A DNA stretch of 64,000 nt from Leptospira sp. WS39.C2 (GTDB lineage Bacteria; Spirochaetota; Leptospiria; Leptospirales; Leptospiraceae), in the NCBI RefSeq assembly GCF_040833965.1, contig NZ_CP162142.1, positions 1,327,001-1,391,000 on the forward strand, given 5' to 3'. Of the stretch, positions 1-10,500 are shown piece by piece (within the stretch, counting starts at the first letter, position 1; the number at the start of each line of letters is the position of its first letter). The notes beneath the pieces are model-generated. The model was not told the DNA's origin and did not search any database. It saw only the letters and a program-made list of their open reading frames with translations. The position numbers and the translations under genes are program-made.

Positions 1-1
1 T

Positions 2-76
2 TTGTCTTTTTTTCCAGTGATGGCCCTTGGTCCGATTTTGGAAGAGTTAATGTTGCGAAGTGGTATTTTCTTTTAA
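2..76 (+). CDS. kdpA: KdpA, potassium-transporting ATPase channel subunit (3' end only)
   Basis: Only the last 24 codons and the TAA stop (74-76) lie in the window. The translated tail reads FFPVMALGPILEEL and then a short end. This matches the conserved C-terminus of KdpA, where an FFPALALGPI-type stretch closes the last membrane segment. KdpA is the K+-selecting pore subunit of the KdpFABC P-type ATPase in the inner membrane. The kdpB start follows 12 bases after this stop, which is the usual kdpAB order and supports the call. The promoter of the kdp operon must lie upstream of the window. Confidence 0.85.
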   Translation: MSFFPVMALGPILEELMLRSGIFF

Positions 77-88
77 GGGGAATTGTAT

Positions 89-2140
89 ATGAAGCCTAAC
101 TATTTTATTTCGAAGGAATTGTTTCTTTTATCTATCGGAAATGCATTTCAAAAAATTTCACCGAAGTATGCATTTTCTAATCCAGTGATGGCAACAGTTT
201 GGGTTGGGACCTTACTCCTGTTACTTCAAGTTTTATATTTCTTAACCATTGGCGTAACTCTTAAAAAAGAATTACCAATTCTGTTCTGGTTATTATTAAC
301 TCTTTTTTTTGCAAATTTCGCAGAAAGTGTTGCCGAAGGGAGAGGGAAAGCAAGGGCAGATAGCCTCCGTAAGACCAGATCTTCAACTGTAACGAAACGA
401 GTGATCCAAGCAGGAGACAAAAATTTTACAGAGATCACTTCGAGTGAATTGAAGGTGGGTGACATTGTCTTAGTGGAAGCAGGCTCAACCATTCCGGGAG
501 ATGGGGAGGTGGTTTTGGGAATTGCCAGTGTGGACGAATCGGCAGTGACAGGAGAGTCAGCACCAGTGATCCGAGAGAGTGGAGGAGATCGTTCTGCGGT
601 CACTGGAGGAACAAAGGTGATTTCGGATTATCTTTATATCCAAATCACGGCAAAACATGGTGAAAGTTTTATTGATAAAATGATTTCGATGATTGAAGGT
701 GCCTCCAGGCAAAAAACACCTAACGAAATCGCATTGGGAATCTTATTATTTGCATTAACCATTTTGTTTTTGTTAGGTGTTGTGACTTTGATACCCGTTT
801 CGAAATTTGTGGGAAATCAAATTGGACAAAATTGGAATTTTGAATTTTCCGTATGGCTTGCCTTATTTGTTTGCTTAATTCCAACAACGATCGCCGCATT
901 ACTGAGTGCCATTGGAATCTCTGGAATGGAACGCCTAATTCGTTACAACGTGATTGCCAAAAGCGGAAAAGCTGTGGAAGCCGCAGGCGATATCCATGTC
1001 CTATTACTTGACAAAACGGGAACCATTACTCTCGGTAACAGGGAAGCCCATCAATTTTATCCAGGCGATGGTGTTTCGGAAGAAGAACTTGCTGATGCTT
1101 CCCAACTTTCTTCCTTATCTGATGAAACACCAGAAGGACGTTCGATTGTAGTTTTAGCCAAACAAAAATATGCAATCAGAGAAAGAAATTTGAATGCACT
1201 TGATGTTAGGTGGATTCCGTTTTCGGCTTCGACCCGTATGAGTGGTGTGGAGGTATATGAAAACGGAGTGGAAGTTCGAAACATACGAAAAGGTGCGTTT
1301 GATTCTATCAAAAAACATATCGAATCATTGGGGGGAGTGATTCCGCAAAGGGATTTATTGTTGATTGAGCAAATTTCTAGAAAAGGGAGCACTCCCATTC
1401 TAGTTTCCGAAGGAAAAAGATTACTAGGAGTGATAGAACTCAAAGACATCGTGAAGGGAGGTTTGAAGGAAAGGTTTGCATATTTAAGAAGGATGGGGAT
1501 TCGCACAGTTATGATCACAGGAGATAACCCTCTCACTGCGGCAGCCATTGCGGCTGAGGCAGGTGTTGATGATTTTATAGCAGAAGCAACTCCTGAAGCA
1601 AAATTAAAACGTATCAGAGAAGAACAATCAAACGGGTATTTGGTGGCAATGATCGGGGATGGTACAAATGATGCGCCGGCTCTTGCTCAGTCAGATGTGG
1701 GAGTCGCAATGAACACTGGAACACAAACGGCAAGAGAAGCAGGAAACATGATTGATTTAGATAGTAATCCAAGTAAACTCATTGAAATAGTAGAAATTGG
1801 AAAACAACTGCTCATGACAAGGGGTGCACTCACAACGTTTAGTATCGCCAATGACGTTGCAAAATACTTTGCCATTCTTCCTGCTTTGTTTTTACCTTTG
1901 GCACCCTTAAATATCATGCAATTGTCTAGTCCCGACAATGCAATTCTATCTGCTGTAATTTTTAACGCTTTGGTGATCCCTGCTCTCATTCCACTTTCCC
2001 TACGTGGTGTTAAGTATGTTCCTAAATCTCCAGACCAAGCCTTACTTCGGAATTTCCTGATCTATGGTGGTGGAGGTATGGTGTTTCCCTTTTTTGGAAT
2101 CAAAGTGATTGATGCGATTTTATCTGGAGGAATTTTATGA
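89..2140 (+). CDS. kdpB: KdpB, potassium-transporting P-type ATPase, catalytic subunit
   Basis: KdpB hydrolyses ATP to drive high-affinity K+ uptake through KdpA in the inner membrane. P-type ATPase signatures are in order: the actuator loop TGES near residue 155, the phosphorylation motif DKTGT with Asp308, and the hinge motif [10 protein letters not shown] near residue 515. Hydrophobic segments lie near the N-terminus, around residues 210-290 and in the last 100 residues. The length of about 683 residues is normal for KdpB. ATG at 89 is preferred over an in-frame TTG at 83 because an AAGGGG ribosome-binding site (75-80) sits eight bases before the ATG. The stop overlaps the kdpC start by four bases (ATGA), suggesting translational coupling. 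Confidence 0.97.
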   Translation: MKPNYFISKELFLLSIGNAFQKISPKYAFSNPVMATVWVGTLLLLLQVLYFLTIGVTLKKELPILFWLLLTLFFANFAESVAEGRGKARADSLRKTRSSTVTKRVIQAGDKNFTEITSSELKVGDIVLVEAGSTIPGDGEVVLGIASVDESAVTGESAPVIRESGGDRSAVTGGTKVISDYLYIQITAKHGESFIDKMISMIEGASRQKTPNEIALGILLFALTILFLLGVVTLIPVSKFVGNQIGQNWNFEFSVWLALFVCLIPTTIAALLSAIGISGMERLIRYNVIAKSGKAVEAAGDIHVLLLDKTGTITLGNREAHQFYPGDGVSEEELADASQLSSLSDETPEGRSIVVLAKQKYAIRERNLNALDVRWIPFSASTRMSGVEVYENGVEVRNIRKGAFDSIKKHIESLGGVIPQRDLLLIEQISRKGSTPILVSEGKRLLGVIELKDIVKGGLKERFAYLRRMGIRTVMITGDNPLTAAAIAAEAGVDDFIAEATPEAKLKRIREEQSNGYLVAMIGDGTNDAPALAQSDVGVAMNTGTQTAREAGNMIDLDSNPSKLIEIVEIGKQLLMTRGALTTFSIANDVAKYFAILPALFLPLAPLNIMQLSSPDNAILSAVIFNALVIPALIPLSLRGVKYVPKSPDQALLRNFLIYGGGGMVFPFFGIKVIDAILSGGIL

Positions 2141-2727
2141 ATTCAAAAACATCTGTAAACCAATGGGAAATCACAATTCGATTTCTTTTTGTTTCGATTT
2201 TATTTCTTGGATTTTTATATCCAATAACCATCACTGGAATTGGCAATATACTTTTTCCAAGACAAGCAAAAGGAAGTTTGATCGAATCAGATGGGCAAAT
2301 TATTGGAACGGAGTTATTTGCTAGGAATGAAACTGATAAAAATCTCTTTCGATACAGACCTAGCGCTGTATCCTATTCCACTTTTCCCAGTGGTGCATCG
2401 AATTTAAGTCCTTCCAGTCTAGAGTTAAAGGCATTGGTGGAAGAGAGGAGAAACGAATTATCGAAAAACGAAATTGATCCAAACCAGTGCCAAGAATTAT
2501 TGTATACATCTGGATCGGGACTGGATCCACATATCACAATTGAATGTGCATTAGAACAAACAAAACACTTAAGCAAAGTAACTGGAGTTAAATTGGATAT
2601 TCTACAAACATTGGTATGGAAAAATGTTGAATCTCCTTTGTTTGGAATTATTGGGCGAGCACGAGTGAATGTTACCAGATTGAACCTAACTTGGAAACAA
2701 ATACAGTTGGAAAAAAATACAAAATGA
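2137..2727 (+). CDS. kdpC: KdpC, potassium-transporting ATPase accessory subunit
   Basis: This is the small single-span subunit that stabilises the KdpFABC complex and assists ATP binding by KdpB. It has 196 residues, the usual size. There is one N-terminal membrane segment (residues about 12-35), followed by a soluble domain carrying the family signature SGLDPHIT near residue 128 and the EQ-containing stretch after it. The start ATG overlaps the kdpB stop, and its own stop overlaps the kdpD ATG (ATGA at 2724-2727). The whole kdp set is therefore probably translated as one coupled unit. No separate kdpF was found between kdpA and kdpB. Confidence 0.95.
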   Translation: MNSKTSVNQWEITIRFLFVSILFLGFLYPITITGIGNILFPRQAKGSLIESDGQIIGTELFARNETDKNLFRYRPSAVSYSTFPSGASNLSPSSLELKALVEERRNELSKNEIDPNQCQELLYTSGSGLDPHITIECALEQTKHLSKVTGVKLDILQTLVWKNVESPLFGIIGRARVNVTRLNLTWKQIQLEKNTK

Positions 2728-5297
2728 ATGAAGGCAAACGACCCGAAGATTTTTTGTCTTTAGCAAACCTATCTGAACCAAACAAATCTGGCACTCTAAA
2801 AGTATATTTTGGAATGTCACCGGGTGTCGGAAAAACCTATGCGATGTTAACGGAAGCTCACCATCTAAAACAAGATGGTGAAGATGTCAAAATTGGCATA
2901 GTCGAAACTCATGGTAGAGCAGACACAAAGGCATTGGTGGATGGATTGGAAAGGATTCCACTCAAAAATATTGAATATCGTGGAAAAGTTTGGGAGGAAA
3001 TGGACGTTGAAACAATCCTAAAAGAAAAACCGGGTTATGTGTTGGTGGATGAATTGGCACATACCAATATTCCAGGATCAATCAATAACAAACGTTATCA
3101 AGATGTGCTTTTGTTATTGGATGCTGGGATCAATGTTTTGTCTACTGTTAATGTTCAACATTTAGAAAGCCAAGTTGATTCGATTGAAAAGATTTTACAA
3201 AGCCCAGTAAAAGAAACGATTCCAGATAGTATTTTAGAAAGAGCTGACGAACTTGTATTAATAGACATTATCCCTGATGAATTACTGAAACGGCTTTCGG
3301 AAGGAAGAGTGTATGTACCAGATAAAATCATCCAAGCAAAAGAAAATTTTTTCCGAAAAGAAAACTTAACTTATCTAAGGGAGTTATCGCTTACCTATAC
3401 AGCAAAGTACGTAGAAAAAAGAATGCCTCATGGTAGAGAGAGGATTTTGGTTGCCATATCGGCAAGCCCTCACTCGAAAACCTTATTAAGGAATGCAAAA
3501 CGATTGTCCTTGGAAAGGAATTCCGAATTGTATGCTTTCTTTTCTGAAAGTGAAGAAACGAAAGATTCTGATTCTGCCTTTGCGGTTCGCTCCCATATCA
3601 GACTTGCAAAAGAACTGGGTGCCGAAGTGGTGCATTCCTTTGAATCTGATCCAGTGGTGGGAATTGTCTCAGCTATACATGAAAAAAGAATCCATCGTTT
3701 GGTGATCGGAGGATCGAGAAAACGAGGACTATTTCCATTTTTACACAGAAACATCACAGAAAAAATTTTGAACCAACTCCGAGATGTAGAAGTGATCATC
3801 ATACCCTATCATGATGATCGTACCTTCCATCTTGATTTTTATAAAAAGTTAATTCCTTCCTCGAGTCTTCGGCAATATGCTTCCATCTTTGCTCTGACAT
3901 CCTTTGTTACGATCATAAACTTATTTTTGCTTTCATACATAGGATATTGGACAGTTTCAATTTTGTATTTATTCTATGTTGCTTTACTTGGTATGTTTTT
4001 CAGTCGGGGTCCTGTTTTACTTGCCGCCATTTTATCTGCTAGTTTTTGGAATTTTTTATTCATTCCACCATTATATACATTTTATATTTCAAAATTAGAA
4101 GATGCATTAATGTTTATAATCTTTATGTTGATTGCCCTCATCAATGGTGGTTTAACCGCGAGACTGAAAAAAAATGAAACCAAACTTAGGTCACGTGAAG
4201 AAAAATTAACCATCTTATATGAATTAGCGCAAAATCTATCCAAAACATCGACATCAAAAGAAATTGTTGAAACTGGAGATTCTTTTTTCAAACGTATCTT
4301 TCCTTTTCCGGTGAAATTGCATTTTTACCAATCGGGAGAATTCATTCCTAGTATAACAGACCAAAAAGACTTGGCAGTTGCCTCTTGGACCATTAAAAAC
4401 GGAAAACCTGCGGGTCGGTATACTGACACTTTATCACTTTCCAATACTACGTTTTATCCTCTAGTCTCACCTGGCGGCATTACTGGTGTCATTAGTGTGA
4501 AAGCAAGTTTTGAGCCAAGTTTAGAAATGGAAATTTTATTAAACACTGTCGCTAACCAAGTTGCTTTAGCCCTCGATCGAGATGTACTTTCGGAAGATGC
4601 GAAGAAAAACTATTTAATCAAAGAATCGGAAAAATTATACAATTTAGTATTTAATTCTCTTTCTCATGAATTGAAAACTCCACTTACGTCAATTAGAGGT
4701 TCTGCTTCGGCTCTGTTAGATCCAGATATTGCATCGAATCCAGAAGCGAGAAGGGCATTACTCGAGGAAATCCAGGAAAGTTCATTGGTGTTGAATTTAC
4801 TTTTAGGGAATTTGTTAGATATTAGCAGAATCGAATCAGGGTATTTGACTTTAAAAAAAGAAAAGGTTTATCCATCTGATATCATTCACGATGCCATTTC
4901 TTACTTAGGCAAAAATAAAACAAATCATACCGTTGTTACAAATTTAAATGAGAATGATATCGATATCGATTTGGACCGAGTGTTATTTTCACATGCAATT
5001 TTTAATTTATTGTATAATGCATGTTTGTACACTCCCGAAGGTTCAACGATTTGGATTTCGATTCATAAATTAAATGTTCATACTATGACTTGGGTTGTGG
5101 AAGACAATGGGAATGGTTTGCCGATCGATTCTTCTCGGATTTTTCAGAAGTTTTATCGTGGTGAATCATCTGGTAAAATTGGAACTGGGCTTGGTCTTGC
5201 CATTACCAAATCAATTGTTGAATTACACGGTGGTCAAATTGAGGCAGTAAATCGAATTGAAGGTGGTGCAAAGTTTGTCATTGACATTCCTATCTAA
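2724..5297 (+). CDS. kdpD: KdpD, sensor histidine kinase for potassium/osmotic response
   Basis: KdpD senses K+ limitation and phosphorylates KdpE. Domains in order: the N-terminal KdpD domain with a Walker A motif (GVGKT, about residue 35) and the VDELAHTN stretch; a universal-stress-protein-like domain (about 235-365); four closely spaced membrane helices of the DUF4118 type (about 385-485); a GAF-like region; a HisKA domain with the phosphoacceptor His648 in SHELKTPLTS; and a HATPase domain with N, G1 and G2 boxes (DNGNGLP, GTGLGLAI). ATG at 2724 overlaps the kdpC stop; an upstream in-frame TTG at 2691 would lie deep in kdpC and is less likely. The kinase is full length, about 857 residues against about 890 in E. 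coli. Confidence 0.96.
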   Translation: MNEGKRPEDFLSLANLSEPNKSGTLKVYFGMSPGVGKTYAMLTEAHHLKQDGEDVKIGIVETHGRADTKALVDGLERIPLKNIEYRGKVWEEMDVETILKEKPGYVLVDELAHTNIPGSINNKRYQDVLLLLDAGINVLSTVNVQHLESQVDSIEKILQSPVKETIPDSILERADELVLIDIIPDELLKRLSEGRVYVPDKIIQAKENFFRKENLTYLRELSLTYTAKYVEKRMPHGRERILVAISASPHSKTLLRNAKRLSLERNSELYAFFSESEETKDSDSAFAVRSHIRLAKELGAEVVHSFESDPVVGIVSAIHEKRIHRLVIGGSRKRGLFPFLHRNITEKILNQLRDVEVIIIPYHDDRTFHLDFYKKLIPSSSLRQYASIFALTSFVTIINLFLLSYIGYWTVSILYLFYVALLGMFFSRGPVLLAAILSASFWNFLFIPPLYTFYISKLEDALMFIIFMLIALINGGLTARLKKNETKLRSREEKLTILYELAQNLSKTSTSKEIVETGDSFFKRIFPFPVKLHFYQSGEFIPSITDQKDLAVASWTIKNGKPAGRYTDTLSLSNTTFYPLVSPGGITGVISVKASFEPSLEMEILLNTVANQVALALDRDVLSEDAKKNYLIKESEKLYNLVFNSLSHELKTPLTSIRGSASALLDPDIASNPEARRALLEEIQESSLVLNLLLGNLLDISRIESGYLTLKKEKVYPSDIIHDAISYLGKNKTNHTVVTNLNENDIDIDLDRVLFSHAIFNLLYNACLYTPEGSTIWISIHKLNVHTMTWVVEDNGNGLPIDSSRIFQKFYRGESSGKIGTGLGLAITKSIVELHGGQIEAVNRIEGGAKFVIDIPI

Positions 5298-5315
5298 AAC
5301 GATATAAACAAACCA

Positions 5316-5996
5316 ATGAATCATGATTTGATCCTTTTGGTTGATGATGATAGTGCCATTCGAAAAATGTTACGAATTGCATTAGAGGCAAAAGGTTATC
5401 ATATCTTAGAAGCAATCTCTAAAAAAGATACAATTGAATCCATCGCGCTTCATTCTCCAAAATTAGTATTACTCGACTTACAATTACCTGATGGGAACGG
5501 ATTGGAAGTAATCAAAGAAGTTAGAACCTTTTCTGAGGTTCCCTTTATTGTTTTATCAGTGATGAATGCAGAGGCGGATAAAATTGCCTTACTCGATGCA
5601 GGTGCAGATGATTATATCACAAAACCGTTTAGTATGGGAGAACTACTTGCAAGGATTCGCACTGCATTCCGACGTTTGCCTGCAGAAGATGCTCCCACAA
5701 ATTGGGAGAAAGAAAATCTAGTCATCGATTTTGCAAACCACCATGTTTTCAAAAACAATGAGAGCATTAAGTTAACTCCTACAGAATTTCAAATTTTGAC
5801 TTATCTCGTAAAAAATTCAGGTAAAACCATTACGCACGAAATGTTGATTAAAATCATTTGGGGAGATTTAGCGCAAAATGAGATGAATTCACTTCGTGTT
5901 CATCTCACTCAGTTGCGTAAAAAAATAGAAGACACTCCAAACCAACCAACTTTGATATTAACCGTTCCTGGAGTTGGTTATCGATGGTCCACATAG
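5316..5996 (+). CDS. kdpE: KdpE, OmpR-family response regulator
   Basis: KdpE is the DNA-binding partner of KdpD and activates kdp transcription when phosphorylated. The receiver domain covers residues 1-120, with the acidic pocket VDDD near the start, the phosphoacceptor Asp in LLDLQLPDG (about residue 52) and the conserved KPF lysine near 103. The C-terminal winged-helix domain (about 130-225) ends with the family-typical VPGVGYRW. The gene begins 18 bases after the kdpD stop, so it probably belongs to the same transcript. The length of 226 residues is normal. Confidence 0.95.
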   Translation: MNHDLILLVDDDSAIRKMLRIALEAKGYHILEAISKKDTIESIALHSPKLVLLDLQLPDGNGLEVIKEVRTFSEVPFIVLSVMNAEADKIALLDAGADDYITKPFSMGELLARIRTAFRRLPAEDAPTNWEKENLVIDFANHHVFKNNESIKLTPTEFQILTYLVKNSGKTITHEMLIKIIWGDLAQNEMNSLRVHLTQLRKKIEDTPNQPTLILTVPGVGYRWST

Positions 5997-6116
5997 ACAA
6001 ATCCCATTGGTATTGCGATTTTCGAATCTTTTAAAGTGAATTAGAAAAATTATCTTAATCTTTTCTTAATTTAAAACACTAAATCATAATCTCTCACAAC
6101 TTGTTGTTTGATTCGA

Positions 6117-6143
6117 AACATGATACGTTAGAAGTATCATGTT
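6117..6143 (+). promoter_or_regulatory. 10-bp perfect inverted repeat covering the porin start codon
   Basis: AACATGATAC (6117-6126) and GTATCATGTT (6134-6143) are perfect reverse complements separated by seven bases. The porin ATG (6139-6141) lies inside the right arm, and the only purine-rich candidate ribosome-binding site (AGAAG, 6130-6134) lies mostly in the loop. The element could be an RNA hairpin that limits initiation or an operator for a dimeric DNA-binding protein. It is too AT-rich and lacks a T-tract, so a terminator is unlikely. The function is inferred only. Confidence 0.5.
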
Positions 6144-7401
6144 GAATCAATCTACATTTTTTTATTTAAAAAATTCCCTTTTGTTATGGAGAACTAAATT
6201 TAAATTTATCTTCTTGGTATTTGGATTTTTTATCTTTTTTTCACCGATCGATTCGGAAGAAAAAAAAGAGTCTGAAGAACTTACAAAACCTAATACGAAA
6301 CTGAAAACAATTAAGATCCCAAGTTCATTCCAATTTGGTGGGTTCATCGATTCGTATTATTTGTACAATCTAAATCTACCAAAAGATACAGAACGAAATT
6401 ATACAACACAAGCTGTAAGGAATGGAGAATTCAATATCAATTTAGCCTATTTAGAAGCTAAGGTCGAAGAAATAAAATACCGAGGTAGGATCGCATTCCA
6501 GTGGGGAACTTCCGTGAATGCAAATTATTCGGGAGAAATCACAACAGAAAAGTATTCCAACCAAACCTCTGTTAAAAATATCCAGGAAGCTTACACTGGG
6601 TTCAAACTTGGGAAAGATACATGGATAGACCTTGGTATTTTTTTTGGAAATATCGGGTATGAATCATGGATTTCCCATAATAATGTGAATTATACAAGAG
6701 CGTATGCTTTAGATTACGTTCCTTATTATTCGTCCGGGGTTCGATTAACACATAATTTTACAGAGAAATTGAGTGGGCAGTTGCAAATCTTAAATGGCTG
6801 GCAAAATATAACAGATAACAATAAAGATAAATCCTTCGGTAGCCAATTAAAATATATTTTTAATCAGTATTTTACTCTGACACTGAATCAATTTGCCGGA
6901 AATGAAGCTCCTGACTTCGAAAGAAAACAAATGAGATATTACAATAATACCATTTTGGAATGGGTTTTATCCGAACGATTTAAAATCATCGGCCAATTTG
7001 ATATTGGAGCGCAAAAGGATAAACAAAGTTTTGTTTATGAACCTTGGTTAGAAGTATATGATCCGAGTTTAAGCGAATACCGTGAAACATCTTCAAAGGT
7101 TTATCGACAATGGTATCATGGTACAATATGGATGAGTTACCTTTTGACACCAGATTACCGTATGAGTTTTCGGATCGAACGATTTTACGACCCAAAACAA
7201 GTGATGGTTAGTACGGGGACACCAAACGGTTTTATGAGTAATGGGTATACGATAACTTTTGATTTTCTCGAGTTTGATCCAGGATTACTCAGATTGGAAT
7301 ATGTTTACAGAAGGTCAGCCGATTTCCTTTTTGCATACCGAGATTCCCAAACTTCCAAGAAGGAAGATTTTTTCATTGTAGCGTTTTCTATGAAATTTTG
7401 A
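6139..7401 (+). CDS. Outer-membrane beta-barrel porin (putative beta-barrel porin-2 / OmpL-like)
   Basis: This 420-residue protein has a long basic N-terminus and a hydrophobic signal segment (about residues 20-36) that ends before an acidic, charged linker. The mature part opens with FGGFIDSYYLYNLN and runs as alternating aromatic strands ending in Phe (VAFSMKF), as expected for an outer-membrane barrel. The pattern fits the putative beta-barrel porin-2 family, which is frequent in spirochaetes and Bacteroidetes. The gene lies 142 bases downstream of kdpE on the same strand, so a role in ion entry linked to potassium uptake is plausible, but only by position. The start is uncertain because the Shine-Dalgarno signal is weak and an inverted repeat covers the ATG. 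Confidence 0.7.
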   Translation: MLNQSTFFYLKNSLLLWRTKFKFIFLVFGFFIFFSPIDSEEKKESEELTKPNTKLKTIKIPSSFQFGGFIDSYYLYNLNLPKDTERNYTTQAVRNGEFNINLAYLEAKVEEIKYRGRIAFQWGTSVNANYSGEITTEKYSNQTSVKNIQEAYTGFKLGKDTWIDLGIFFGNIGYESWISHNNVNYTRAYALDYVPYYSSGVRLTHNFTEKLSGQLQILNGWQNITDNNKDKSFGSQLKYIFNQYFTLTLNQFAGNEAPDFERKQMRYYNNTILEWVLSERFKIIGQFDIGAQKDKQSFVYEPWLEVYDPSLSEYRETSSKVYRQWYHGTIWMSYLLTPDYRMSFRIERFYDPKQVMVSTGTPNGFMSNGYTITFDFLEFDPGLLRLEYVYRRSADFLFAYRDSQTSKKEDFFIVAFSMKF

Positions 7402-7452
7402 GACCAACCTCCCATCAAACCGTAAGATCGGTTCAAAAATGGAAACATTTTC

Positions 7453-7467
7453 GACCGAAGTTCGGTC
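7453..7467. promoter_or_regulatory. Palindrome GACCGAA-G-TTCGGTC
   Basis: Seven-base arms (7453-7459 and 7461-7467) flank a single base. A stem with a one-base loop is a poor RNA hairpin but a good two-fold DNA site, similar in style to operators bound by TetR-type dimers. It lies between the porin stop and the alpha-2-macroglobulin gene, about 110 bases before the latter. No regulator gene is adjacent, so the assignment as an operator is a guess. Confidence 0.3.
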
Positions 7468-7505
7468 TAAAAAACGTTCATAGATGTTTCTCCTTATGAG
7501 ACCCG

Positions 7506-7545
7506 CAGGGAGGGGCCAATATCCCTGATTTTCTTTTTTTTCTTT
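7506..7545 (+). terminator. Probable intrinsic terminator after the porin gene
   Basis: CAGGGA (7506-7511) and TCCCTG (7522-7527) form a six-base stem with a ten-base loop. The stem is followed by a long T-rich run (7529-7544). The position between the porin and the next gene fits the end of the kdp/porin transcript. The short stem keeps confidence moderate. Confidence 0.5.
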
Positions 7546-7576
7546 CCAATCCCATTCCTCTTTCTAATTTCTTTCC

Positions 7577-10500
7577 ATGTTCTTAAGGCTTCGTGTCCTA
7601 TTTTTAGTTTTCCTTACCCTCGTTTTAGTTCGCTCAGATTTCACCCAAACAGCACCCCCAACGATCGATTTTTTCACTCCGACTGGTTTTGTGAAAACAC
7701 CCAAACAAGTCACAACTCGGTTTACAAAACCAATGGTTGCCCTCGGTGATATAAGACCCATCACAGATATTTTCAAAGTAGACTGTCCTTTTCCTGGAAC
7801 GAGCCGTTTTATAGATTCCACCACTTGGGTGTATGAGTTTGAAAAAGAACTTCCAGGTGGAGTGGTTTGTAAGTTTGAACTAAAAGAGGGAACCAAATCC
7901 TTTAGTGGAGAAAAAGTCCAAGGGGAAAGATTATTCCAATTCCATACAGGTGGACCTTCCATCAAATACTCATCTCCATATAACGGTAGTTCTATTGCAG
8001 AAGACCAAGTGTTTTTATTACATTTGGATGGAAAACCTGACTTAAATAGTTTCCAAAAATTTGCTTATTTTCGCTCCGAAGAATTAGGCAATCGAATCCC
8101 TATTGTTCTCATCACGGGTTCCGAACGTAAAATGTTTTTACAATCGCTTGGAAAAAAAGACAAAGAGGAGACAATTGTTTTAAAAGCAAAACAAACCTTT
8201 TTACCAGAACGACAAATCCAACTCGTACTCGGAAAAGGAATCAAATCAGTATGGGGAGGAGAAATTCCTGAAGATGAGATTCAGTCTTATACAGTTAGAC
8301 CTGTTTTTTCAGCGAGGTTTAGTTGTGAACGGACAACAGCAGATGCAAATTGTATTCCTATACTCCCTGTTAGTCTTTCATTTAATTCGCCAGTGTCCTC
8401 AGCGCTTATCGATAAAATAAAATTAGTTGGTAAGGATGGAAAAGAATATCCCAAACAAAAAGAATCTTCTAAAGGGAATGAATTTTCTGATTGGGTGAGT
8501 TTTCCTGGTCCTTTCCCAGAAAACGCTGAATTTGAAATTAAAATTCCTGATATCGTAGATGATGCGAACAGAAGTTTGGCGAATAGTGGAGCTTTTCCAT
8601 TAAAATTTAAAACTGATGAATTCCCACCACTTGCTAAATTCAGTGCAAAATTCGGAATTTTGGAATCAAAAGCAAACCCTGCTTTACCAGTCACCTTACG
8701 AAATTTAGAAGCGAGCCTTCCCATCAAATCAACTTCCCTTGGAATGGGAGGAAAAAGCCAAAAAACAATGGACATTGTAGAAATCCAAAAGTGGTTCCAA
8801 TCACTTTCTCGTGTGGAGAGGAACCAATCGATTTTCCAAAGTCCTGCTTCCAATGCAAAAATCAATTCCTTCCAGCTGCCAAAACCTAATGGGAAAAAAC
8901 CGATGGAAGTGGTAGGAATTCCCTTTGATTCTCCAGGTTTTTATGTAGTCGAGATTGCAAGTGAAGTGCTTGCGAACCATCTCTTTGCAGAAGGGGAAGG
9001 TAAAAAAATGTATGTCTCGAGTGCTGCACTTGTGACCAATTTATCTCCGCATTTTAAATGGGGAAAAGATACAAGTCTTGTCTGGGTCACAAACCTTGAA
9101 ACAGGTTTACCTGAATCAGGAGTCCAAATCAAAATATTAGATTGTAATGGGAATCTCCGCGGGGCAGGGATCACCGGAAAAGATGGTTCGATGTTATTTG
9201 GTAACATCAATTCCCAAGAAGTACCATATTGTGGGTACCATGAATTAGGTTCTGGACTAACCATATTTGCACAAAAAAATGATGACATAAGTTTTACTTC
9301 AAGCACCTGGGAAAAAGGGATAGAAAGTTGGCGTTACCAATTGCCACAAGCAAGCACAGGTTATGCGAATTATTTAGAATCCATTATACTTGATAGAACA
9401 TTGTTTAAAAAAGGAGAAACGGTTCACCTAAAACATGTTCGACGTAGTTTTGGAAACAAAGGTTTATTGCCCGCGGAATCGAAAGATTATCCGACAACTG
9501 TTGTGATCAAACATGAAGGTTCTGGGGAAAGTTTTACCACTCCGCTTGTATGGTCTTTTCCAGGTCATGCGGAATCTGAATTTAAAATTCCAAAAAATGC
9601 CAAACACGGTGTGTATTTAGTTATCTATCCTTATAACCAAGAAGACACAAGTTATGGACGCACCGTCACGCAGTTTCGTGTAGAAGAATTTCGACTACCC
9701 GTACTAAAGGGAAACATCCAACTAGCAGGAGAATCTCAAAGTCTAGTGTCACCAAAAGAATCCAAGGTTTTGTTTGGTTTGGAATACCTATCCGGTGGAG
9801 GGGCATCCCTTGTCCCAGTTAAAATTCGTTCCCAAGTAGTTCCAAGTTATTATTCACCTAAAGAAGAATATTCAACTTTTAGTTTTTCACCAGAAACAAT
9901 CAAAGAAGGTAAGTGGAAGGTGAGTGGGTATGAAGAAGAAGAAGTGGAAGAAAACAAACCCAAAGTCATCTCAACAAATGCCAAAACAGATGAAAAAGGG
10001 TTTTTAACTCATAATTTTACAGATTTAAAATCACTACCTGGTTACGGAAATTTCCAAGTGGAAATGGAATATGCAGATCCCACGGGTGAGATCCATACTA
10101 TCTCACGTAGTTTTCCGGTATCTCCTGCAGAGGTTCATCTAGGAATCCTCCCTGATGGATGGTACTTTACGGAAGACAAAGTGAAGCTCCAACTCATTGT
10201 CTTAGATGCAAATGACAAACCAATTCCTTCCCAAAAAATTAAAGTAAACGCTTACAAAAAAGAATTTTATTCCAATCGTAAACGATTGGTGGGTGGATTT
10301 TATGCATACGAACATTATGAAGAAGTCAATCGATTGGGTGAGTTTTGTGAAGGGAAAACGGATTCAAAAGGGATTTTATTCTGTGAAGGGAAATCACCTG
10401 CCACAGGGGATATTGTTTTTATCGCAGAGACAAAAGATAAAAATGGAAAGGTAACCAATTCCAGTTATAATGTATGGGTCAGCGCCAAAGAAGAAGTATG

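Noticed and set aside
1057..1548. 163-residue antisense frame inside kdpB
   Set aside because: Shadow of the conserved P-type ATPase core; no start signal.
8287..8865. 192-residue antisense open frame inside the alpha-2-macroglobulin gene
   Set aside because: It is the mirror of a strongly supported gene, with no ribosome-binding site, no recognisable domain and low-complexity Ser/Phe-rich composition.
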